Shown piece by piece: positions 1-4,033 of a stretch of 7,913 nt of DNA. A program made the position numbers and the translations under genes. Positions within the stretch are counted from its first letter, which is position 1. Each line of letters begins with the position of its first letter. Location of the stretch: contig JAJYFH010000029.1 in the NCBI GenBank assembly GCA_021791015.1, forward strand, positions 1-7,913. Reading direction: 5' to 3'. Source of the DNA: a bacterium. Its GTDB lineage: Bacteria > Patescibacteriota > CPR2 > UBA1875 > JAJYID01. The notes under the pieces are model-generated. The model did no database searches. It was not told the DNA's origin and saw only the letters and a list, made by a program, of their open reading frames with translations.

Positions 1-57
1 GATCCATCTTAATTTTTCTTCTTGGGTACTATTTGGCATTGTTTTCATATCTCCCAT
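1..57 (-). CDS. Possible 5' end of an unidentified leftward gene (partial)
   Basis: Reading leftward from an ATG at 57-55, the frame stays open for 19 codons to the window edge and encodes MGDMKTMPNSTQEEKLRWI. Two further in-frame ATGs lie at 48-46 and 39-37. A GGGAG at 54-50 sits about 10 nt ahead of the third ATG, so that may be the real start. The residues are hydrophilic and protein-like, but 19 codons are too few to name a family. If real, it would be divergent from rpmA and share its upstream region, including the inverted repeat at 90-143. It could equally be a chance open frame. Confidence 0.3.
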   Translation of the reverse strand, partial: MGDMKTMPNSTQEEKLRWI

Positions 58-89
58 TTTAATGTTAAAAGTGCAAAAGGTGTGTGCAC

Positions 90-143
90 ATTACCAAAAT
101 TCATTGACCTTTTCTGTGTTCTATAATATAATATTTTGGTAAT
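90..143. repeat. 11-bp perfect inverted repeat framing the rpmA promoter
   Basis: ATTACCAAAAT at 90-100 is the exact reverse complement of ATTTTGGTAAT at 133-143. The 32-bp interval holds both promoter hexamers of rpmA. The expected transcription start is near 139-140, so the left arm would not be transcribed. The repeat would therefore act at the DNA level, for example as a regulator-binding pair, rather than as an RNA hairpin. An 8-bp palindrome TGTGCACA lies directly to the left at 83-90. Confidence 0.6.
104..132 (+). promoter_or_regulatory. Sigma70-type promoter of rpmA
   Basis: The -35 is TTGACC (104-109) and the -10 is TATAAT (127-132), with an ideal 17-nt spacer. An overlapping TATAAT at 122-127 would give only a 12-nt spacer and is less likely. 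The predicted start near 139-140 leaves a leader of about 20 nt. Confidence 0.75.
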
Positions 144-147
144 AAAA

Positions 148-153
148 AGAGGT
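148..153 (+). promoter_or_regulatory. Ribosome binding site of rpmA
   Basis: AGAGGT lies 5 nt upstream of the ATG at 159. This supports that start over the out-of-frame ATG at 154-156. Confidence 0.65.
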
Positions 154-158
154 ATGTC

Positions 159-443
159 ATGTCCCACACAAAAGCGGGCGGTTCAACAAAAAATGGCAGA
201 GATAGCGCCGGTCAAAGGCTTGGCGTCAAGCTTTTTGGCGGCCAGTTTGCAAGGTCAGGACAGGTTTTAGTGCGTCAGCACGGCACAAAATGGGAGCCTG
301 GTGAAAACGTCGCCACGGGGAGAGACGACACTCTTTATGCTAAAACGGATGGTTACGTAAAGTTTACCAAGAAGCAACTCCTTAAATACACCGGCAAGCT
401 AAAGAGAAAAACAATCATAAATGTAGAACCGGCAGAAAAATAA
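159..443 (+). CDS. rpmA: 50S ribosomal protein L27 (bL27)
   Basis: This encodes 94 residues of bL27, the large-subunit protein whose N-terminal tail reaches the peptidyl-transferase centre. The family signature is clear: HTKAGGSTKNGRDS near the N-terminus, then RLGVKLFGGQ, then VRQHGTKWEPGENV and a DDTLYAKTDGYVKF segment. Length is normal. The protein starts directly at MSHTKAGG, with no N-terminal extension of the kind removed by a dedicated protease in Firmicutes. It has its own promoter and a strong terminator, so it appears monocistronic. The usual partner rplU (L21) is not directly upstream. A good Shine-Dalgarno sequence fixes the start. Identification is secure. Confidence 0.97.
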   Translation: MSHTKAGGSTKNGRDSAGQRLGVKLFGGQFARSGQVLVRQHGTKWEPGENVATGRDDTLYAKTDGYVKFTKKQLLKYTGKLKRKTIINVEPAEK

Positions 444-475
444 AAATTGACCTTAGGGGTCAATTTTTATTTTAA
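442..475 (+). terminator. Rho-independent terminator of rpmA
   Basis: AAAAATTGACC (442-452) pairs perfectly with GGTCAATTTTT (458-468) across a 5-nt loop. A T-rich tail follows. The stem begins inside the stop codon. Because both arms are A/T-rich on the outside, it might also work in the opposite direction. Confidence 0.85.
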
Positions 476-540
476 TTTCTAAGCTCGAATTTCTAATTTC
501 TAAACAAATCCAAATTATCAAATGTTTCAAAATTGCCATT

Positions 541-560
541 CCGCCTGCCTGCCGGCAGGG
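541..560. repeat. C/G-rich palindrome (CCTGCCGGCAGG core)
   Basis: CCTGCCGGCAGG at 548-559 is a perfect 12-bp palindrome inside a run of CCTGCC units. A related but imperfect element is at 743-767. This type is distinct from the GTCATTCC family. Confidence 0.6.
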
Positions 561-610
561 ACTATTCCTTAAATTATAATCAGTTGACCTGGCTGTCGGT
601 AGGTGGGTCC

Positions 611-647
611 GGAATCCAGAAGGTTAAATGCAGGTTAACTGGATTCC
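611..647. repeat. Nested inverted repeat next to a GTCATTCC-type palindrome
   Basis: GGAATCCAG (611-619) is the exact reverse complement of CTGGATTCC (639-647), and GTTAA (623-627) pairs with TTAAC (635-639) inside it. The right arm is also the left flank of the palindrome at 642-665. The element therefore looks like a half-copy facing a full copy. Confidence 0.55.
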
Positions 648-665
648 CGCCTCCGCGGGAATGAC
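642..665 (-). repeat. GTCATTCCCGC-type palindromic repeat, copy 1
   Basis: ATTCCCGC (643-650) and GCGGGAAT (655-662) form a perfect 8-bp stem with a CTCC loop, ending in GAC. The 24-bp unit is identical to the copy at 1325-1348. The shared sequence extends to 29 bp (639-667 against 1322-1350). Confidence 0.85.
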
Positions 666-742
666 AAGGGGGGTGGGCATGGCAAGATGCAGTGTATCGT
701 TTCGAAAATTAGAAAATTATAATTTTGATATTGTTTAGGATT

Positions 743-767
743 TCCCCGCCTGCCGGACGGGCAGGGA
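743..767. repeat. C/G-rich palindrome after rplI
   Basis: CCTGCC (749-754) pairs with GGCAGG (760-765) across GGACG, with mixed C/G flanks. It lies 25-49 nt downstream of the rplI stop on the rplI strand. It could slow or end transcription, but no U-tract follows it in that direction, so I do not call it a terminator. Confidence 0.5.
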
Positions 768-791
768 TATTAGGATTTAGGATTTTTTATC

Positions 792-1241
792 CTATTTTGC
801 AGCCGGTTTTACTTCAATCTCAATATCGGTTGACACCCCATGTCCCAGTTTTACATGTGCGATGTGTTCTCCTGTTTCTCGGATGCTTTCGGGAAATTCA
901 ATACTGTGCCTGTCTATGTCAAAGCCTTTGTCTGCCAGTTTTTCGGCAACATCTTTATTCGTCACAGATCCATAAAGCTTCCCCTCGTCTCCTATCTGCA
1001 TCTCGAGTGTAATCTTTGCCTTTCCAACTTTTTCTGCCAGTTTCTCAGCCTCGCTAACTTTCCTCTCTTCTTCTTTTTTTATTTTCGCAAGTTTTGACTC
1101 TATCTTTTTTATTTCCTCATCGGTAGCAATAACCGCAAGATTTTTCCTGAAAAGAAAATTTCTGGCATAACCATCGGGAACATTTTTCACGTCACCGACT
1201 TTATTTGTCTCGACATTCTCTAAAAAAATTACTTTTACCAT
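792..1241 (-). CDS. rplI: 50S ribosomal protein L9 (bL9)
   Basis: This encodes 149 residues of bL9, a two-domain rRNA-binding protein of the large subunit near the L1 stalk. The N-terminal domain starts MVKVIFLENV and carries the hallmark VGDVKNVPDGYARNFLFRKNLA pattern (residues 15-36). A charged helix (about 41-75) links it to the C-terminal domain, with GKLYGSVTNKDVAEKL (87-102) and a normal C-terminal end. The ATG at 1241-1239 is chosen because the protein then begins exactly like family members and a weak GAGAG lies 6 nt upstream. The longer frame to 1280 would begin inside a palindromic repeat. Some CPR lineages are reported to lack bL9, so a complete copy is mildly informative about lineage. 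It follows the S41 gene by 146 nt, with a repeat pair between them. Confidence 0.96.
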   Translation of the reverse strand: MVKVIFLENVETNKVGDVKNVPDGYARNFLFRKNLAVIATDEEIKKIESKLAKIKKEEERKVSEAEKLAEKVGKAKITLEMQIGDEGKLYGSVTNKDVAEKLADKGFDIDRHSIEFPESIRETGEHIAHVKLGHGVSTDIEIEVKPAAK

Positions 1242-1275
1242 TGTGTTCTCTCTTCTGTTATTTACGCTTCTCTCT

Positions 1276-1299
1276 GTCATTCCCGCGAAGGCGGGAATC
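1276..1299 (+). repeat. GTCATTCCCGC-type palindromic repeat, copy 2
   Basis: ATTCCCGC (1279-1286) and GCGGGAAT (1291-1298) form a perfect stem around GAAG. It is inverted relative to copy 3 (1325-1348) and differs from it by one base in the loop. The two together form a 24-bp inverted pair separated by 25 nt. Confidence 0.85.
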
Positions 1300-1324
1300 T
1301 ATCTGATACTATTTTATTTGTCTG

Positions 1325-1348
1325 GATTCCCGCCTCCGCGGGAATGAC
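1325..1348 (-). repeat. GTCATTCCCGC-type palindromic repeat, copy 3
   Basis: ATTCCCGC (1326-1333) and GCGGGAAT (1338-1345) form a perfect stem around CTCC. The unit is identical to copy 1. It lies between the S41 stop and rplI, in the likely leader or intercistronic region of rplI. Confidence 0.85.
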
Positions 1349-1387
1349 AATGCAAGATGTGTCTGTATTGTTCTGTGTTCTCAAATT

Positions 1388-2605
1388 TTATTTAGCCAGC
1401 AGCCCCATCGCCTTGTCCATCTGCGGATCGCGATTCGCGCTAAAATCTGCGTCGGTCAGCTTTACCTCAACATCAGGATTGATGCCTGTTTTGTTGATAT
1501 TAACTCCGTTTGGAGTAAACCAGTGGGCGACCGTGACCTTCAGCTCTGAGCCGTCCGGCAAACTCTCCACTTCCTGTACAGAGCCCTTGCCAAATGTCTT
1601 CTCGCCTACCAGCTGTGCTCTGCCATTGTCATGCATTGCGCCGGCAGTGATTTCGGCTGCCGAAGCCGAACCGCCATTTACCAGTACGATCATCGGGTAT
1701 TTGTTTTTGTCTGTCATTTTGCCGTTCCCGCTTGCCGAAAAAGTCTGGCTTTTCCCGTGTTTGACGTCTTTTTCCGTAACTATTGTGCCGCTTTGCAGGA
1801 ATTCACTTGAAACGTCAATGGCGCTATCGAGCAGGCCGCCGGGGTTGTTGCGAAGGTCTAAAATAATGCCATGCACGTTGTGGCTTATCCCGTCGTCCTC
1901 GGCCTGGCGTATTAAGCTTGCCGTTTGGTCGTCAAATCTTGAAGCGCTAATCACTAAAATGCCGTTTTTGATGGAATATTTCACGCTTTTGACATCTATA
2001 GTGGCTCGTGTAATCTTGTAATCTTTTATTGCGCCTGCCCTATCGATGGTTAATGTCACGTCGGTGCCTTCCTTGCCCCTAATCTTTGACACAGCCGTAT
2101 CAAGCGGCATACCGCTGGTATTTTCGCCGTTAATTTTCGTTATCACATCCCCGGCCTTAATGCCGGATTTGTCTGCTGGTGAACCGGGGATGGGCGCTAT
2201 GACCGTTAATTTGTCATTTTTGATGCCTATCTCGGCGCCGATGCCGGAAAATGTGCCGGACAAATCCTGCTCAAACTGTTTTGCCTGGTCCGGATTGAAA
2301 AATTCTGTATACGGGTCGCCGAGTGACTTGACCATGCCATCGATCGAGCCGTAGAGCATATTTTTGTAGTCCACATTTCCGTCGAACTTGCTGCCGATGG
2401 TATCCCAAACTTTCCAGAATTCGTTGAAGTCGACATTTTTTGATCCGCCGGTATTTGTGATAATTTGCGGCAATATGCCGCCGGTTGGCAGAGACCTGGC
2501 ATAGCCTAAAATGTATCCGCCGGAAAATATAATGAAAGCCGCCAAGAGTGATACTAGCAGTCTCTTCTTTCTATTGTCTTTTCGTGTATTCTTATCGTTT
2601 GCCAT
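1388..2605 (-). CDS. S41-family carboxyl-terminal processing protease (CtpA/CtpB-like), membrane-anchored
   Basis: This 405-residue serine protease cleaves protein substrates near their C-termini outside the membrane. A basic N-terminus precedes a single hydrophobic segment (about 15-35), giving a signal anchor. An N-terminal helical region (about 55-115) carries the usual YGSIDGMVKSLGDPYTEFF stretch. A PDZ domain follows (about 117-190: GIGAEIG, PADKSGIKAGDVI), then the S41 core with GIILDLRNNPGG (246-257). The catalytic set is intact: Ser315 in GGSASAAE, Lys340 in GEKTFGKG and Gln344, with the family's 25-residue Ser-Lys spacing. AGAGGG 5 nt before the ATG fixes the start. It follows the two C39-like hydrolase genes but has its own likely promoter and a long repeat-filled leader. 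In other bacteria CTP proteases degrade peptidoglycan hydrolases, and that role here is an inference from neighbourhood. Confidence 0.95.
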   Translation of the reverse strand: MANDKNTRKDNRKKRLLVSLLAAFIIFSGGYILGYARSLPTGGILPQIITNTGGSKNVDFNEFWKVWDTIGSKFDGNVDYKNMLYGSIDGMVKSLGDPYTEFFNPDQAKQFEQDLSGTFSGIGAEIGIKNDKLTVIAPIPGSPADKSGIKAGDVITKINGENTSGMPLDTAVSKIRGKEGTDVTLTIDRAGAIKDYKITRATIDVKSVKYSIKNGILVISASRFDDQTASLIRQAEDDGISHNVHGIILDLRNNPGGLLDSAIDVSSEFLQSGTIVTEKDVKHGKSQTFSASGNGKMTDKNKYPMIVLVNGGSASAAEITAGAMHDNGRAQLVGEKTFGKGSVQEVESLPDGSELKVTVAHWFTPNGVNINKTGINPDVEVKLTDADFSANRDPQMDKAMGLLAK

Positions 2606-2610
2606 AAAAG

Positions 2611-2616
2611 CCCTCT
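2611..2616 (-). promoter_or_regulatory. Ribosome binding site of the S41 gene
   Basis: AGAGGG lies 5 nt upstream of the ATG at 2605-2603. It directly abuts the palindrome at 2617-2641, so folding of that repeat in the mRNA could change access to the site. Confidence 0.65.
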
Positions 2617-2641
2617 GTCATTCCGGACTTGATCCGGAATC
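2617..2641 (+). repeat. GTCATTCCGG-type palindromic repeat
   Basis: ATTCCGGA (2620-2627) and TCCGGAAT (2633-2640) form a perfect 8-bp stem with a CTTGA loop, framed by GTC and C. The outer bases match the GTCATTCCCGC copies, but the inner stem differs. It is the first of a cluster of palindromes in the S41 leader. Confidence 0.8.
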
Positions 2642-2656
2642 TATATTAATAAATCC

Positions 2657-2666
2657 GTCATTCCGG
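2657..2666 (+). repeat. Half-copy of the GTCATTCCGG-type repeat
   Basis: GTCATTCCGG occurs without a matching right arm. The sequence runs instead into the CAAGGTCGGA palindrome at 2675. It may be the remnant of a repeat interrupted by that second element. Confidence 0.4.
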
Positions 2667-2674
2667 CGTATTAA

Positions 2675-2716
2675 ACAAGGTCGGATCCTTGCTGTACTCA
2701 CAAGGTCCGACCTTGT
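2675..2716. repeat. Diverged third copy of the transposase-associated REP palindrome
   Basis: ACAAGGTCGGA (2675-2685) is the exact reverse complement of TCCGACCTTGT (2706-2716). Inside, CCTTG (2687-2691) pairs with CAAGG (2701-2705), giving a stem of about 16 bp with one bulge and a 9-nt loop. It shares the CAAGGT start and the CGACCTTGTAA end with the two palindromes flanking the transposase (CGAACCTTGTAA there). I read it as a mobilised or decayed relative. The homology is partial. Confidence 0.55.
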
Positions 2717-2730
2717 AAGCAATTTCTGCC

Positions 2731-2753
2731 GTCATTCTGGCTTGCCCAGAATC
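2731..2753 (+). repeat. GTCATTCTGG-type palindromic repeat
   Basis: ATTCTGG (2734-2740) pairs with CCAGAAT (2746-2752) around CTTGC, with GTC before and C after. It has the same framework as the other GTCATTC copies, with compensating stem changes that keep it palindromic. Confidence 0.75.
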
Positions 2754-2784
2754 ATTCTGCTAAATTTTCAACATAACAAATACC

Positions 2785-2813
2785 ATTCTACCCCCTCCCC
2801 TTAGAAATATCAA
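2785..2813 (-). promoter_or_regulatory. Likely promoter of the S41 protease gene
   Basis: On the minus strand, TTGATA (2813-2808) and TAGAAT (2790-2785) are separated by 17 nt. Each matches the sigma70 consensus at five of six positions. It lies just past the stop of the preceding C39-like gene. The predicted start near 2778 gives a leader of roughly 170 nt that contains all the palindromes from 2617 to 2753. Confidence 0.55.
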
Positions 2814-2831
2814 TTGTCTATTTGGAGAAAA

Positions 2832-3995
2832 TTAATAATAAGTCCAAGCTTTTGTTACTTCAGATTGTTCATATCGGTGCGGAGGGCTATAGTATGGATC
2901 ATTAACGGTATATGTGTCACCAGAATAACCTGTAATAACTATAAAATGTGCTCCATCTACATTTGCAATAACTGGTTTGTGTAAATCAAGCGCTTTTTTT
3001 ATGGCACCCCAATCAGTTCCCAAGAGTCTCTGTGAATAGCCATTAATAGATTCTGTATATTGATCATTTTCAAGTCCACCAGCGCTATCATAATTATGCA
3101 TCTGAGCTTCTTGCCAGGGATCAGTAGGAATGCCAAGCATTGTTCTCACCATTGCGTAACTTGTTATTAAGCAACCATCAATCCCCATATAATATCCAGG
3201 GGTATAAGGTTTACTGCCCCAACTTGAGTCAGTTTGGCTCCAATATTTGTAGACGGAGTTTGTAACAACTAGATTACCGGTTGTACCACCACATCCGTAG
3301 ACTAAGCAATACAAGATTCCCTTCTTTGCGTTTAAGCTCGAAATATTTTGTTGTAGCAGCGCCGCGTCGTTTTGAGTAACGGCCAAAAGATTTGATTGTG
3401 TAGATTTTTTATTGTTTAAGTCGGCTTCTTGGGAATCGAGGTTCTTTTTTAGGTTTTCCTCGTCGGCTCTGGTTTTATCTAGGTTTGCCTTCGTTTCCTT
3501 GATTTGATCTAGTGTGTTCTGCACCTTTAGCTGCATAGTCTGCAAATATTCTGACTGATCTACGAAATCAGAAAAATTGTTAGAACTGGCAATCATCTCC
3601 AATGGTGAGGTGTTGCCGTTTTCATATAATGTTATCAAAAACGAATTTAGGGTGTCCTTTTCTTTTGCCAGCTTCTCTTCTGTTTGGGTTATTTGCTCCT
3701 TTGTAATTGCTATCTTATCGTTTGTTGCCTGGATTTGAAGTTGGGTTTGGCTGATTTGACCGTTTAGTACGTTTATCTGGTCACCTAATGTTTTGATCTG
3801 TGATTGTTTTGTAGATAAATCCTGATTTGCCGAGTTCAGCTGGGCATTTACGGCGTTTAGATCATCCTGAGTGTCTGCAAGCGCGTGTTGTGGCTGGTTA
3901 GTCGGAACGATGGCCAGAGAGAGTGCGAATAGCGCAACGACAATGATTGCCCTGCTTAAGGATTTTGAGAGACATTTTTTTAATACATTTCTCAT
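2832..3995 (-). CDS. Secreted coiled-coil (CwlO/PcsB-type) protein with C39-like cysteine peptidase domain
   Basis: This gene encodes 387 residues from the ATG at 3995, or one more from the GTG at 3998. A signal peptide (basic start, hydrophobic about 17-31) likely ends after QHALA (residue 40). A coiled coil rich in Gln, Asn, Asp and Lys (about 45-225) contains the CwlO/PcsB-type signature YENGN then FSDFVDQSEYLQT (about 124-153). The C-terminal domain fits C39-like (Peptidase_C39_2) proteins: Gln254 in WSQTDSSW, Cys275 in DGCLITSYAM, His350 in GAHFIVITGY and Asp366 in VNDPYY. It is probably exported to act on peptidoglycan cross-links or another peptide, and the substrate is unknown. No ABC exporter is fused, so it is not a bacteriocin-processing transporter. 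Two extra cysteines (230, 235) sit at the domain junction. It is transcribed after its paralogue (gap about 32 nt) and likely also from its own promoter without a leader. Confidence 0.9.
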   Translation of the reverse strand: MRNVLKKCLSKSLSRAIIVVALFALSLAIVPTNQPQHALADTQDDLNAVNAQLNSANQDLSTKQSQIKTLGDQINVLNGQISQTQLQIQATNDKIAITKEQITQTEEKLAKEKDTLNSFLITLYENGNTSPLEMIASSNNFSDFVDQSEYLQTMQLKVQNTLDQIKETKANLDKTRADEENLKKNLDSQEADLNNKKSTQSNLLAVTQNDAALLQQNISSLNAKKGILYCLVYGCGGTTGNLVVTNSVYKYWSQTDSSWGSKPYTPGYYMGIDGCLITSYAMVRTMLGIPTDPWQEAQMHNYDSAGGLENDQYTESINGYSQRLLGTDWGAIKKALDLHKPVIANVDGAHFIVITGYSGDTYTVNDPYYSPPHRYEQSEVTKAWTYY

Positions 3996-4005
3996 CACAA
4001 GCGCT

Positions 4006-4033
4006 ATTATAACACTTTCGCTTTATTTTACAA
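4006..4033 (-). promoter_or_regulatory. Promoter giving a probable leaderless mRNA for the downstream C39-like gene
   Basis: The -10 is a perfect TATAAT (4011-4006). TTGTAA (4033-4028) stands 16 nt upstream and matches four of six -35 positions. That -35 is made of the last Leu codon and the stop codon of the upstream paralogue. Seven nucleotides after the -10 come GTG and ATG in frame, so the transcript would start at or next to the start codon. No Shine-Dalgarno sequence is present. Confidence 0.6.

Larger units (their letters stand above)
444..791. other. Repeat-rich gap between convergent rpmA and rplI
   Basis: No convincing gene is visible in these 348 bases. After the rpmA terminator comes A/T-rich sequence with a repeated TTTCTAA unit (about 488-502). 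Next are a C/G-rich palindrome (541-560), a nested inverted repeat (611-647) that runs into a GTCATTCCCGC-type palindrome (642-665), A/T-rich sequence (about 702-735) loosely resembling the reverse complement of the 488-530 stretch, and a second C/G-rich palindrome (743-767). Short repeats of GGATTTAGGATT precede the rplI stop. Open frames here are low-complexity repeat translations. Confidence 0.7.

Noticed and set aside
90..143. Invertible promoter (phase switch) at rpmA
   Set aside because: The 32-bp interval is very short for site-specific inversion, no recombinase is nearby, and switching off an important ribosomal protein gene is implausible. An operator-like role is simpler.
743..767. 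Terminator for rplI
   Set aside because: The palindrome is in the right place, but no U-tract follows it on the rplI strand.
725..1012. Plus-strand frames across the rpmA-rplI gap and opposite rplI (725-1012, 840-1097)
   Set aside because: They run through repeats and then antisense to bL9, with low-complexity or Cys/Phe-rich translations and no start signals.
1242..1280. Longer rplI start adding 13 residues
   Set aside because: The extra ATG is part of the GTCATTCC repeat, and the added residues precede the canonical bL9 N-terminus MVKVIFLENV.
1344..2021. Long open frame (225 codons) on the plus strand opposite the S41 protease gene
   Set aside because: It is an antisense shadow of a clearly conserved gene, starts inside a palindromic repeat, has no ribosome binding site and shows no recognisable family.
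2511..2804. Plus-strand frame over the S41 leader (contains HSGLDPES)
   Set aside because: The peptide is a translation of the GTCATTCCGG palindrome family, and the rest is antisense or repeat sequence.
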